In this document: in pieces, positions 25,037-33,765 of the stretch
How positions within the stretch are numbered: position 1 is the stretch's first letter
Layout: each line of letters opens with the position of its first letter
Assembly: GCF_000463115.2 (NCBI RefSeq)
Contig: NZ_AWFX01000039.1
Span: forward strand, 1 to 58,730
DNA from: Franconibacter helveticus LMG 23732
Lineage (GTDB): Bacteria; Pseudomonadota; Gammaproteobacteria; Enterobacterales; Enterobacteriaceae
Direction of reading: 5' to 3'
DNA length: 58,730 nucleotides
Program-made: the position numbers and the translations under genes
The notes under the pieces: generated by a model
What the model was told of the DNA's origin: nothing
The model's database searches: none
What the model saw: the letters and a program-made list of their open reading frames with translations, nothing else

Positions 25037-26326
25037 TTACTGATTTTCAACGGCGCTATCTTTTTGCGCCGTCCCTGCTTCAGGTATCAATGCCGCAATG
25101 GCAGACAGTTTTTCCCGTGTCTCGGTATCGGAAGTGGAGTCTGCAATAACTTCCAGCGCTGATTTCAGGATATCCATCAGGCTAAGTAGCGATTCGTGAT
25201 GCAGGGCAGCGGCAACATCGCCCGGGGAAAGAGCTAAAGGCTTATCTATCACTTTCCCATCAACCGTGTAGCAGCCCTCTCTTGCATAGCTAACGGCTTC
25301 AGGGAATACTTCAGCTACTTCCTGAGCAATGAACCCCATCCCGAATGCACCTTTGGACTGGTCATCCTTACGAACCCATGTATTTCCAGATATCTTGCGC
25401 ATCTTGGCTAAAGGCTCTGGAATTCTGGTTATTTTATCTTTTACGCGCCTGTCAGAGGCTTGACTCCAGCCCACAGGTGCATAAGCAACGCCGCCACTGT
25501 AGTCAAAGTACCAGTCTTTGTAAGATGTATCCTGATACAAACGCAGAAATCCGTAACGCTGCCCCCCTGATGCCAGCTGAGAAAACATCTGGAACTGCGT
25601 GCTGGTTCCACCAATGGTATTCTGTATGGTCGATGCAATTGTCCCGCCGACAACACCGAGATTGTTATTTATCGTCTTGACATATATTGAGTCTGTAACA
25701 GCTCCGCCCGTTTTGCCGTCGATTGTGTTGAGTCGAGAATCATCACCCGCTGCGACTGTACCCGAAGCCTTCCCGACATCGCGCGTTGCTGCGCCTTTGA
25801 GACCCAGGTTCGTTCGTGCCCCCGCCGCATCAGTGGCGCCGGTGCCACCCTGCGTTACAGGAACAGCACCAGAAACAAGGTCGGCTTTCTTTTCGAGAGC
25901 ATCTTTGTCCGCTTTTTTGCTAATGCTGTCTTTCAGTTTACCAATTGAAGGGATGCTGAGCTGCTGGCCGTTGATGGTGACCGTAATATCCTGCGCCGCA
26001 GATGTGAGCGCGAAGGCTTCCCATGAACCGATATTCTCATCGTACTCATTGATGAGCTGTGACATCGCCTGAGCCAGGCCGTCAATTGACATGGCATCAC
26101 TGACAAGAATCCCGTATTCCTGGTCGTTTAAAGGGGCTGCGGCTGCCGGCGACACGGTAAGTTCTGTTGCGCTGTTTACCGCATTAATCTGGAACAGTTG
26201 CACAGGCGTGGAGAGAACAATTAACACTTGCCCCTGACGAACCTGACTTGAAGGGGCGGTCCAGTTACTACCATTTCCGGTAGCTATATTGCCGTTTAAA
26301 GAAATTGTTCCCGTGCTGTAAATCAT
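25037..26326 (-). CDS. Tail fibre / side tail protein with S74-like chaperone domain
   Basis: This 429-residue protein is built like lambdoid side tail fibres. It has an N-terminal attachment region (MIYSTGTISLNGNIATGNGS), a middle with the fibre linker VPVTQGGTGATDAAGARTNL, and a C-terminal intramolecular chaperone resembling peptidase S74 (QASDRRVKDKITRIPEPLAK, then GFIAQEVAEVFPEAV). In related fibres the chaperone trimerises the fibre and cleaves itself after a serine; here SDRRVKDKI supplies that region. The start at 26326 has GGAGAAATAAT upstream. It is the last structural gene of the late operon and a main host-range candidate. Confidence 0.88.
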   Translation of the reverse strand: MIYSTGTISLNGNIATGNGSNWTAPSSQVRQGQVLIVLSTPVQLFQINAVNSATELTVSPAAAAPLNDQEYGILVSDAMSIDGLAQAMSQLINEYDENIGSWEAFALTSAAQDITVTINGQQLSIPSIGKLKDSISKKADKDALEKKADLVSGAVPVTQGGTGATDAAGARTNLGLKGAATRDVGKASGTVAAGDDSRLNTIDGKTGGAVTDSIYVKTINNNLGVVGGTIASTIQNTIGGTSTQFQMFSQLASGGQRYGFLRLYQDTSYKDWYFDYSGGVAYAPVGWSQASDRRVKDKITRIPEPLAKMRKISGNTWVRKDDQSKGAFGMGFIAQEVAEVFPEAVSYAREGCYTVDGKVIDKPLALSPGDVAAALHHESLLSLMDILKSALEVIADSTSDTETREKLSAIAALIPEAGTAQKDSAVENQ

Positions 26327-26389
26327 ATTATTTCTCCAGCCTACTGATATAATCGGCAGGCATAAAATAAAAAACAAAAAGGTATTTAA

Positions 26390-26725
26390 GTGAAACTGAC
26401 AAAAGCCATGACTCTGGTTATTGCTTTGGCTACCTCTGCCTGTGCAACGTCCGGAAGAAATACTGATTACGTGATGGATTACCCTGTAGAAGCATCAAGA
26501 ATGTCTTTGGGCGGAGAAATTACAGCTGTTGTTGACTGTGATAAAAAAGAGGTGTCCGTAATATCAGACACAAGCAATGGAATATTCGCCAGGCATCTCA
26601 ACAGAAGAGCCTGGAATATATGCTTTAAAAAACAGGGACAGTTTAAAGTAACCTATCGTTTTGACCCGGTAAGAGGAACCGGCCAGAACATGCTTGCCAC
26701 TCAGCCATCAAGAACGCCGGTTTAG
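26390..26725 (+). CDS. Putative exported lipoprotein, prophage accessory gene
   Basis: This 111-residue protein is encoded against the direction of the late operon, between the tail fibre gene and the tail genes. It begins at GTG with AAGG upstream. The N-terminus is a signal sequence with a cysteine in LATSACATS, a weak lipobox since the -3 residue is threonine. The rest includes VVDCDKKEVSVISDTSNG and DPVRGTGQ. A perfect TATAAT lies at 26348-26353, but the -35 is poor. A terminator follows. The layout is that of a lysogenically expressed accessory gene; superinfection exclusion or envelope change would be typical roles, unproven. Confidence 0.6.
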   Translation: MKLTKAMTLVIALATSACATSGRNTDYVMDYPVEASRMSLGGEITAVVDCDKKEVSVISDTSNGIFARHLNRRAWNICFKKQGQFKVTYRFDPVRGTGQNMLATQPSRTPV

Positions 26726-26754
26726 ATAAGCTACAGCCCAATACCCCACAAATA

Positions 26755-26782
26755 AAACAGCCCGCTGTCCGGCGGACTGTTT
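26755..26782. terminator. Bidirectional terminator between accessory lipoprotein and tail gene
   Basis: AAACAG-C-CCGC-TGTCCG-GCGG-A-CTGTTT forms an imperfect stem between two convergent genes. The minus-strand side runs into TTTATTTG, so it can end the leftward tail transcript; the rightward side has a weaker U-tract. Confidence 0.7.
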
Positions 26783-26812
26783 ACTTTGAAATGCTCAGTG
26801 CTTTATGCAGGT

Positions 26813-27463
26813 TTAAGACAGATTTGAAAGGATGCCGTAAGGTATCCGCATCCCGTAGGGTTTCAGTGTATTAGCCCATGTTTGCTGGTTCTGGTTAACC
26901 CACTGACACTGGAGCACACCGTTGACGAACCTGAAAAACGGGCCGGAAAAACCTGTAACGGTACCATCATCTGAAATATTTCCTCCTGGCACAGCGCTTA
27001 CCAGTATCCAGCTGTTGGTGCCGATGGTCTGGGAATACACCGCATTATCAAGGTCAAAACCTGCTGGCACATCAAAAAACCCCAGAATACGGGGGATTTT
27101 AGCGGCCATAACGGCAGACCACACCAGTTGACCGGCGGCATTAAAAATATCGCGATAACCACTTTCAACCGGGATGTCGTTTCGTGTTCTTGCCATTGAA
27201 CCCGCGTTCGCCGTCATCCAGTCCGGTCCGGCAAAAAACATCTTTGCGTTATTGTTAGGTTTAAACCACCTGAGACCATCATCCAGCGGGGCACTGCCAC
27301 CCGCAAAACCCATATCAACAGAGTTACCCAGTTGGCAGGATATATTGTAATATCCGATATCGCTTATTCCGGAATAAATACGATTATCGTAATAATAGGT
27401 TCCTTTATAATTCGAGTCGATCACAAGGGCGCCTTTATCATTCCATACCTGATATCCGCTCAT
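26813..27463 (-). CDS. Tail-tip associated protein, paralogue of the next gene
   Basis: This 216-residue protein lies downstream of J, between it and the tail fibre. The N-terminus (YQVWNDKGALVIDSNYKGTYYYDN) resembles that of the upstream 101-residue protein (LQCWDASGKLIVDIGDYNTRYLGR), so they look like products of duplication. The C-terminal half has aromatic-rich strands (GFSGPFFRFVNGVLQCQWVNQNQ). No catalytic motif is visible. It overlaps the upstream gene by four bases. I cannot name it; related small proteins occur after J in other lambdoid phages. Confidence 0.75.
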   Translation of the reverse strand: MSGYQVWNDKGALVIDSNYKGTYYYDNRIYSGISDIGYYNISCQLGNSVDMGFAGGSAPLDDGLRWFKPNNNAKMFFAGPDWMTANAGSMARTRNDIPVESGYRDIFNAAGQLVWSAVMAAKIPRILGFFDVPAGFDLDNAVYSQTIGTNSWILVSAVPGGNISDDGTVTGFSGPFFRFVNGVLQCQWVNQNQQTWANTLKPYGMRIPYGILSNLS

Positions 27464-27765
27464 AAGAATGCATACATATCCAGAGTGAGAGTTACGGAGG
27501 GGGTATATCTCGATAACTTGAAAATGCGGAACCCTCCATCATAAGCACGGGCTGCGAAATTAGCTGGGGTATAATTGACGGAACTCACCGTTGATACGAC
27601 AACAACAAAGCTGCCTGCTGCTGTCAGCCCTGCAAATCCGCCGGTAACTGCATTTATATTGTCCGGGATTGTGATGGTTGTCCTACCGAGATAACGCGTG
27701 TTGTAGTCGCCGATATCCACTATCAGCTTTCCACTCGCATCCCAGCACTGTAAACCGCACGGCAT
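27460..27765 (-). CDS. Small tail-tip associated protein
   Basis: This 101-residue protein is encoded directly after J (nine-base gap, GGAGGAGTT upstream) and overlaps the 216-residue gene by four bases. It looks like a beta-rich domain, MPCGLQCWDASGKLIVDIGD, related to the N-terminal half of its neighbour. It is likely a virion or tail-tip component by position. Function unknown. Confidence 0.7.
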   Translation of the reverse strand: MPCGLQCWDASGKLIVDIGDYNTRYLGRTTITIPDNINAVTGGFAGLTAAGSFVVVVSTVSSVNYTPANFAARAYDGGFRIFKLSRYTPSVTLTLDMYAFL

Positions 27766-27774
27766 AACTCCTCC

Positions 27775-30700
27775 TTACCAGAGTCCGTCACGAATTCTGA
27801 GCGTTCCGTTAGCGTCGTAAACCAGTCGCAGAACGCCGTTATCTACCGTTCTTCCGGCGCCATTGGCGGCATTGCGCTCAAATGTTCCGCTCTTGTCCAG
27901 TCTCCAGCCAGCCGAACCTGCCACATAGTTTGACGACTGAATAAAGCTGCCGATTTTGGCGTTAGTGATGGTGCCGTCCTGGATGAACGTGTCGCGAATG
28001 AACGTCTGACCATTCTGAATAACAAATGGCAGACTTACAGCACTGCCCGCCTGACTCATTACAGCGAAACGGTCCGCCAGGAAAATGACCTGCGACTGCA
28101 TGCCGGACGGAGTATTTTCAACACCCAGCCCCATTCCCGCTGCGTACTTCACGCCGTTTGCATCCACCCCTACTTTGATTGAATACATCGCGGACAGGCT
28201 CCCCGACAGTGATGCAATAGCCTGGGCATTTGTCGTAACGGCTGCGGTTGTTCCGTTTACGGAAACAGTCAAAGAATCTATTTGCGTTGCTGTGGCCTGT
28301 CGATAATCCGCAAATGATGTCGTCAGCGACACGACACTTGCGGTGTTGGTGGCAACACTGGCACGAATCTCGGTTAATGCCTGCGCGGTTGCCTCTTCAT
28401 TAGTCGCTATTGTTGTTTCAACACGGTCAATAGACGCCGAATTACTGGCGTTCTTAGCCGTCTGGCTGCGGCGGCTCGTAACCTGCGCGAGATTGCCCTG
28501 GATGATAGAGATTGCAGAGTTTTTAACGCCGCCGCTCATCCCGTCGATGCTCACGCGCATATCATCGATTTTGGTTTCTGCCGCTGAAAGTCCGTCGGCA
28601 TTTTCCTTAATCTGCTGCGCCTGCTGCTCAAGGCTGTCAGCGTTGGCCTGGATATCCGTCACCATCTGCGAGACCTTCTCGCTGGTATCAACGGCGTTTT
28701 CGACCATATCCTTGAAGAGTTCTGTTTCCTCCATTTCCTCAAGAATTGCATCAGTAATATCACTGAAATCGTCTGTCGGTTTACCTGAGGCCTCAACAAA
28801 ATCAGACACGCCAAAAGCATTCCGGGTTCGGACATAAACGTAATAGGTGTGGTCGAATTTAAGCCTCTGAAGCGTCCACTGGTATCCGCGACCCAGGAAC
28901 TGTGTGTTGTTTTCAATATCGCCAGTAACAGGGATTTCCCCTGCATACCAGAATTCAAATGAAGTATCAGAGGTGGCAGAAACAGACATAACCGGGACAA
29001 GAGTGGCCTGCAAAGGCCCGGGTATCCACTGCACTGAGTTGGGAGGTAAAGGGGCACCAATTAGTAGGCTAACCTGAGTTTCTGCACCTTTCATCCCATT
29101 TTCATTGCGACCACGTACGCCAAGTGTGTAATTCCCGGCGTTTAGCCCGTAAAAGTCGTAACGGAACTGATCAGTTTCATACTGCGCCACAACCGCGCCG
29201 CTCTCGGTATAAACGTACAGTTCGAATACCAGTTTTTTAGTCGTGGTGGCCGTCTCCCACGTTGCGGTCACCTGCACGGTCTCGCTGTTCGTGTTCAGAA
29301 TACGCAGGTTTTCAATGTTCGGCACACGGTATCCGTTCAGAGTGTCGCTGGGTATATCGAAAACCGCGCCTTCGTCCACGACAGCCTGTTTGTTAGGGTC
29401 GTGCTGAGATGCTGTGATGCTGTAAACGGAATTATTCTCTGTTTCGGCAATACTGAGAATGCGGAATAAGCGGACTGATATCTCGCTGGTGGAAATAGCG
29501 AATACTGTACCGTCGCGAATCCAGGCGGGCGCTGTTTTCAGGGTGACAATGCTATCCGTGGCGGAGGCAATTTCGTATTTAACAAACTTACCGTCTGGAC
29601 CCATAACAGACATGGTATCGCCATTACTTATAAGAGATGGGTCAACCGCATCAACCCTTATTCTGGTACCGGAATGAGACATAATGCGACCGCCAAGTCG
29701 CGTCCCGGCATAGTTGTTATCCATTACCTCAATAATATCGCCAGGCGTAAAGTGGATAGCATCCCTCGCCATCTGGAACGACAGCCGTTCCCCTTCCCTT
29801 TTCGCTGTCTCAAGCAGCCATTTTCCCGCGCGCCAGGCCTGTCCACGGGAAGTGCAACCAAACGCCTCCAGTGTGGTTTCGTTATAGGTGCTGCGCGCGA
29901 TCATCTCATCATCAGAGACGTACTCTTTCACCTGCTCCCAGCCGTTATCCGGGTCCGTCCAGGACACAACCACAGCATTGTATTTCTCAGAGCGCTTCAC
30001 CGAGCTACGGCTGAACTTGCCGTCAACCACGTTAGCATTGGTTACTGTGGCGATCGGGTCCTGCGGCGCGTCCAGCATGACCGTCAGGCGCATGCCGTCC
30101 CACAATGCAATACCGCGAAACATCCCGGCGATTTTATCAAGAATGTCGCGGGCGCTGGCCTGCTCGGTGATATAGGCGTTCAGCACCATACGCGGCTCTT
30201 TTCCGCCGTAGCCATCATCTACTTGCTGATCGCAATACTGAGAAAGCACATACAGAGCGCCGTCATCAACATCGATGTAACCAGCGCGGCGGGCAAGCCC
30301 GAAACGGGTATTTTTCACCAACTCACGGAACAGCCAGGCGGGGTTATTGGTCCACGCCTTTTTAAAGCCTCCAAGCCACAGGCCTGAATACGTTCGCGCT
30401 ATCGGGTCATAGTTATCCGGCACATCAACGATCAATCCCCGAAGGTGATAGGTTCGGCTCGGCGTATCGGTGTACTGGTCACGGTCGATAACGGCCCCGG
30501 CAATAGCCGAAAAAGGATAAGACAGATTGTCGTCAGTGATTTCGGTGTAACTGTTCCAGATGGTCCCGTTATTCAGCAAATCGCTGGTGCTGTCTGGGGT
30601 AATGCGCCGAACGCGAATATCGAACGGTTTGATTCCCGGCGCGTCGATAACATGCGCCTCGAGGTATTCTCCGGAGATTTTATTCGGCCCGATGGTTACC

Positions 30701-31164
30701 GTCTTTGCAATGGCAAACGCTCCGCCTGCTGTCCGCGTCTCGATAACCATGGTTACTGAGGTGTTTTTCTGGTTGCCTTTTGAATCCTGCTCAACAAGGC
30801 TTGTTACGCCGATATTAAAGCGTACGCGGGTCACCTCCGAGTCGGTTACGGTACGCACCAGCGGCGTATCGTAGGTGACTTCGGTATTGATAATGGTTGT
30901 CGCCTCAATGGCACCAAACCCATTAATCGGCGCCTGTGTTTCAGAACCCGGCCGCCAGGCAACGCTTACACCGTTAATACTGACATTGCCGCTGGTGTCG
31001 GTGATTGGTGTTTTGTTCAGCATGAAAGACGACAGGTGAGCCTGGTCTACCGGCCCATAAATCGGCCCCTCGCTGATAAGGTCCAGCACGCGGTAAAACT
31101 GTTTTGATTTGAGGTTATCGTTGAGGAGTTTCGGAGTGGATGCTTTACCGCCGCCTGAAGACAT
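27775..31164 (-). CDS. J: Tail tip / host specificity protein J
   Basis: This 1129-residue central tail fibre protein matches lambda gpJ. The N-terminal region DLISEGPIYGPVDQAHLSSF is characteristic, followed by the baseplate-hub-like domain, then fibronectin type III-like strands around residue 640 (VQVTATWETATTTKKLVFEL), a long coiled stretch rich in alanine and threonine, and a C-terminal receptor-binding part (YAAGMGLGVENTPSGMQSQV). The C-terminus of gpJ contacts the receptor. It follows gpI with a ten-base gap, in the K-I-J order of lambda. Confidence 0.95.
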   Translation of the reverse strand: MSSGGGKASTPKLLNDNLKSKQFYRVLDLISEGPIYGPVDQAHLSSFMLNKTPITDTSGNVSINGVSVAWRPGSETQAPINGFGAIEATTIINTEVTYDTPLVRTVTDSEVTRVRFNIGVTSLVEQDSKGNQKNTSVTMVIETRTAGGAFAIAKTVTIGPNKISGEYLEAHVIDAPGIKPFDIRVRRITPDSTSDLLNNGTIWNSYTEITDDNLSYPFSAIAGAVIDRDQYTDTPSRTYHLRGLIVDVPDNYDPIARTYSGLWLGGFKKAWTNNPAWLFRELVKNTRFGLARRAGYIDVDDGALYVLSQYCDQQVDDGYGGKEPRMVLNAYITEQASARDILDKIAGMFRGIALWDGMRLTVMLDAPQDPIATVTNANVVDGKFSRSSVKRSEKYNAVVVSWTDPDNGWEQVKEYVSDDEMIARSTYNETTLEAFGCTSRGQAWRAGKWLLETAKREGERLSFQMARDAIHFTPGDIIEVMDNNYAGTRLGGRIMSHSGTRIRVDAVDPSLISNGDTMSVMGPDGKFVKYEIASATDSIVTLKTAPAWIRDGTVFAISTSEISVRLFRILSIAETENNSVYSITASQHDPNKQAVVDEGAVFDIPSDTLNGYRVPNIENLRILNTNSETVQVTATWETATTTKKLVFELYVYTESGAVVAQYETDQFRYDFYGLNAGNYTLGVRGRNENGMKGAETQVSLLIGAPLPPNSVQWIPGPLQATLVPVMSVSATSDTSFEFWYAGEIPVTGDIENNTQFLGRGYQWTLQRLKFDHTYYVYVRTRNAFGVSDFVEASGKPTDDFSDITDAILEEMEETELFKDMVENAVDTSEKVSQMVTDIQANADSLEQQAQQIKENADGLSAAETKIDDMRVSIDGMSGGVKNSAISIIQGNLAQVTSRRSQTAKNASNSASIDRVETTIATNEEATAQALTEIRASVATNTASVVSLTTSFADYRQATATQIDSLTVSVNGTTAAVTTNAQAIASLSGSLSAMYSIKVGVDANGVKYAAGMGLGVENTPSGMQSQVIFLADRFAVMSQAGSAVSLPFVIQNGQTFIRDTFIQDGTITNAKIGSFIQSSNYVAGSAGWRLDKSGTFERNAANGAGRTVDNGVLRLVYDANGTLRIRDGLW

Positions 31165-31174
31165 TTAAGCCACC

Positions 31175-31705
31175 TTAGCTAATTGATTCGGTCCAGTCCT
31201 GGTTATTCGATGTGTCGATACCGAGGGAAATTACGTTTGAGCCCACCATCATCTCGCCGAGTAAAATAGGAACCGGTCGCCCCTGCCCGACGCGGTTTTC
31301 AGCGCTGGTGAATGAGTTATTCGTGATGGTGTTCGTTTCGGCCGCCTCTGCCGAAGTTTTGGTTTTCAAGTTGCGCGCAGCATAAACGGAGTAAGCAACC
31401 GACGCCGCAGCCAGGCTGATAGCAATCCAGCCTGCGATACCGATTTCGATACCTGCGCCTTCCACCACGGGCACAAAAAACACGGTTGATCCGTCGTTAA
31501 GATGCCTGTCCATGTGCAGCTTCATGTCGACTTCCTTTACCTCTTCTCCCGCTATTCGCATTCGAAAACGTGTTCTGAGGAAATCTTTTTTAAACTCCTG
31601 ATTCTGCGCCAGCAACAGACGAAGCCCCTGAGCAGGCGTATCAACATTCAGTGAGACCTGGCGGAAATGTCGGCGGAAATGCCCCGCAAATCTAAAGACG
31701 AGCAT
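31175..31705 (-). CDS. I: Tail tip assembly protein I
   Basis: This 176-residue protein is a gpI homologue needed for assembly of the tail tip. It has an N-terminal ubiquitin-like part and a later alanine-rich hydrophobic segment (IAGWIAISLAAASVAYSVYA) common to the family, ending with GRPVPILLGEMMVGSNVISL. The start at 31705 is preferred, with GGAGGCACGAAC upstream; it overlaps the K gene by about 58 bases in another frame, as in lambda. Confidence 0.88.
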   Translation of the reverse strand: MLVFRFAGHFRRHFRQVSLNVDTPAQGLRLLLAQNQEFKKDFLRTRFRMRIAGEEVKEVDMKLHMDRHLNDGSTVFFVPVVEGAGIEIGIAGWIAISLAAASVAYSVYAARNLKTKTSAEAAETNTITNNSFTSAENRVGQGRPVPILLGEMMVGSNVISLGIDTSNNQDWTESIS

Positions 31706-32460
31706 TGTTCGTGCCTCCATATCGAATGGGTTTGTTTTATAAAGGCCAGACGGTAATCCTCACGTCGGCTCAGGTGCCCGGCACAGTCGTGATGAAGCAC
31801 CTTATGGTCTTCCAGAAGGATCATCGCGTGGCAAGGGTCAGCACCAGGGAAAGGCTGGCGAATGATTACATCGCCGGGACATGCCTCGCTGGCAGACACC
31901 TGGCAGAAGCCATTGGCGGCCATGTTCTTGATGTAAAGGTTCTCGCCGCGCAACCACCAGCCATTGCTTCGCTCAAAGTCAGGCAAATCAATGCCGCACA
32001 GGTGATAGGCATCCCTGAACAACGTGTAACAGTCCATGGTGCCATGCTCGAACCGACGGCCCAGCAGATGCGGAACCGGCCGGAACTGCCTCAGCGAGCC
32101 GCCGCAGGCCAGCCACCACGGTAGCCCGGTTATTATCTGCATCTGACGATCGGCGCCAGAGAGCACCGGAGAGAGCATCGGGTGGGAGTGAAACACGGCC
32201 GTTATCTGGCCTGAATCCTCAGCCGCCAGCCAGTCATCATCGCTGATGCGAAAGCTGGTGGTGGGCTGCGGGTGGATGTTGCGGCAGCGATGCAAGCGGC
32301 AATTGTCGATAATCAGGCCGCATACCTCCTCAGCTGATGAGGCCGCATAGTCCAGGCATGCGCCTATCAACTCACTTTCTGCGAACCGGGGAAGCTGCTG
32401 ATCGGCATCGGCTCGGGCCGCGGGTAGCGGAAGCGACATCCTGATCTCCTGTGTGAACAT
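31648..32460 (-). CDS. K: Tail assembly protein K (JAMM plus NlpC/P60 hydrolase)
   Basis: This is a gpK homologue of 270 residues (about 262 from the internal Met). It has two enzyme domains: an N-terminal JAB/MPN domain with HSHPMLSPVLSGAD (the H-x-H ... S-x2-D zinc motif), and a C-terminal NlpC/P60 cysteine peptidase with GTMDCYTLFRDAY (catalytic Cys) and PCHAMILLEDHKVLHH (His). In lambda it is required for tail tip assembly and may cut peptidoglycan. It overlaps both L and I. Confidence 0.93.
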   Translation of the reverse strand: MFTQEIRMSLPLPAARADADQQLPRFAESELIGACLDYAASSAEEVCGLIIDNCRLHRCRNIHPQPTTSFRISDDDWLAAEDSGQITAVFHSHPMLSPVLSGADRQMQIITGLPWWLACGGSLRQFRPVPHLLGRRFEHGTMDCYTLFRDAYHLCGIDLPDFERSNGWWLRGENLYIKNMAANGFCQVSASEACPGDVIIRQPFPGADPCHAMILLEDHKVLHHDCAGHLSRREDYRLAFIKQTHSIWRHEQCSSLDLRGISADISARSH

Positions 32461-33071
32461 TTATCTTTCGCCGGATCAGATGTCGGGTTATCCCGCTCAT
32501 CTGCCACCGGCGGGCCGTCATAACCGCACCCGATGCCGCGGTACTGCCACTGGCACACATCGGCCAGTATTGTCCGAGCCGGAATAATGGCGTTGTCGCA
32601 ATCGATGGGCGTCGCAAGTTCATAGGTAACCTGCTCCGCCGTTTCCTGGCTCATCTCTTCCACGACATATCGCGACAGCGCTTCCATAGTCGGATCGGCA
32701 TCGGGGTTGCCGTTAGGGAAGTTCACTGCGTCAAGATGCTTTACGGGAACCTGCCGGCGGGTGATAACGACACCACGCATGTCGTCGAAATCATGGTTTA
32801 TGCCCGTTATCAGACCGGTGATATTGGCTACCGTCATTGTTGGGCGGGAATAAGTGCCTTCGTTTTTTTGCTCGAAGCCTTCGACTGCTATCGGGTACGC
32901 CGGGTAGGCGAGCCCGCGCCAGATAACATCGCCGTAATAACCATTCGTACCGGAATGGAAACGGACAACATCACCGCCGTAGGGTTGCAGGTCCGCTTCA
33001 AAAAGGTCAATGAAAGCGCCTACTCCGGCATCAACGCTTTCAATAATCAGTTCCGCTGGAATATCGCGCAC
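32367..33071 (-). CDS. L: Minor tail protein L
   Basis: This 234-residue homologue of lambda gpL forms part of the tail tip. The four cysteines that hold a [4Fe-4S] cluster in gpL are present near the C-terminus: CQWQYRGIGC, then DKCSHRRSGC. The N-terminal part forms the beta-rich hub segment (IIESVDAGVGAFIDLFEADL). It overlaps K by about 90 bases. Confidence 0.92.
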   Translation of the reverse strand: MRDIPAELIIESVDAGVGAFIDLFEADLQPYGGDVVRFHSGTNGYYGDVIWRGLAYPAYPIAVEGFEQKNEGTYSRPTMTVANITGLITGINHDFDDMRGVVITRRQVPVKHLDAVNFPNGNPDADPTMEALSRYVVEEMSQETAEQVTYELATPIDCDNAIIPARTILADVCQWQYRGIGCGYDGPPVADERDNPTSDPAKDKCSHRRSGCRFRYPRPEPMPISSFPGSQKVS

Positions 33072-33084
33072 GGATAACTCCCAA

Positions 33085-33110
33085 TAAAAAAGCCACCCGT
33101 AGGCGGCTTA
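33085..33110 (-). terminator. Intrinsic terminator between tail genes M and L
   Basis: Minus strand AAGCCGCC-TACG-GGTGGCTT is followed by TTTT. The stem includes the gpM stop codon. It sits inside the late operon, so the late transcript must read through it, presumably by Q antitermination. Confidence 0.75.
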
Positions 33111-33455
33111 TCGTGGCACTTGCTCAAATGTGGCCGTGAGTTCGTATAACGGCCCGGTTTTAACCATGCTCCAGGAGCGGCAAACAAAGAGCCTTTGCAC
33201 TCCCGTATCTGATGGTGTCCAGTAGAACGATTCAACCGCCCCTCTGGCTTTCAGGAAGGCCTCAGCATCCTTAGCAGAATTACTCCGGCAGGCGCTGCCC
33301 ACGCCTCTAAACGTGAGAGAGTATTTATCCATAAGCGGATTGATACCCTTCACCTGTCTCTGCTCGTAGCCGTCACCCAGTTTTACGACAGAAACGTTCG
33401 GCGTTCGCTCAACGCTGTATCCCTTCTGCGGTATCCATGTGAATACTTCTGGCAT
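33108..33455 (-). CDS. M: Minor tail protein M
   Basis: This 115-residue lambda gpM-like distal tail protein contains MPEVFTWIPQKGYSVERTPN and later FLKARGAVESFYWTPSD, matching the family. The start at 33455 has GGGGAAAATT upstream; a longer form (33467) begins before the ribosome site. It is between the tape measure cluster and gpL as expected. Confidence 0.88.
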   Translation of the reverse strand: MPEVFTWIPQKGYSVERTPNVSVVKLGDGYEQRQVKGINPLMDKYSLTFRGVGSACRSNSAKDAEAFLKARGAVESFYWTPSDTGVQRLFVCRSWSMVKTGPLYELTATFEQVPR

Positions 33456-33467
33456 AATTTTCCCCAA

Positions 33468-33491
33468 TAAAAAACCCCGCCGGAGCGGGGC
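33468..33491 (-). terminator. Intrinsic terminator upstream of gene M
   Basis: Minus strand CCCCGC-TCCG-GCGGGG with TTTTTT following. It separates a 70-residue accessory gene from gpM. Confidence 0.8.
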
Positions 33492-33509
33492 ATATGAGCA
33501 GCGATTAAA

Positions 33510-33722
33510 TTAAAAGGTGGCGACAAGTTCCTTTAGTTGTTGCTTTGCTTCTTCAAGAATTTGCTGCTCTATTTCCGCCAGTGTCTTTTCCCGGTTTAAC
33601 GGTAAATGAACGCGGACTTTTACACCCTTGCAGTGATCTTCGTAATTTACATATACGCAGGCAAGGATAGCTGAGCCACTTTCGTCTTCATAAGGCGTGA
33701 TGTCTTCAATCTGGTATTCCAT
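33510..33722 (-). CDS. Small acidic protein in tail operon, function unknown
   Basis: This 70-residue protein has an N-terminal beta part (MEYQIEDITPYEDE) and a long acidic helix at the C-terminus (EKTLAEIEQQILEEAKQQLK). It lies between the tape measure gene and gpM and has its own downstream terminator, so it looks like an inserted accessory gene. It has no membrane or signal segment. I do not recognise the family. Confidence 0.6.
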   Translation of the reverse strand: MEYQIEDITPYEDESGSAILACVYVNYEDHCKGVKVRVHLPLNREKTLAEIEQQILEEAKQQLKELVATF

Positions 33723-33765
33723 ACAAAAACTCCATCATTTGGTTGAAGCAGCATGATAACAATAA

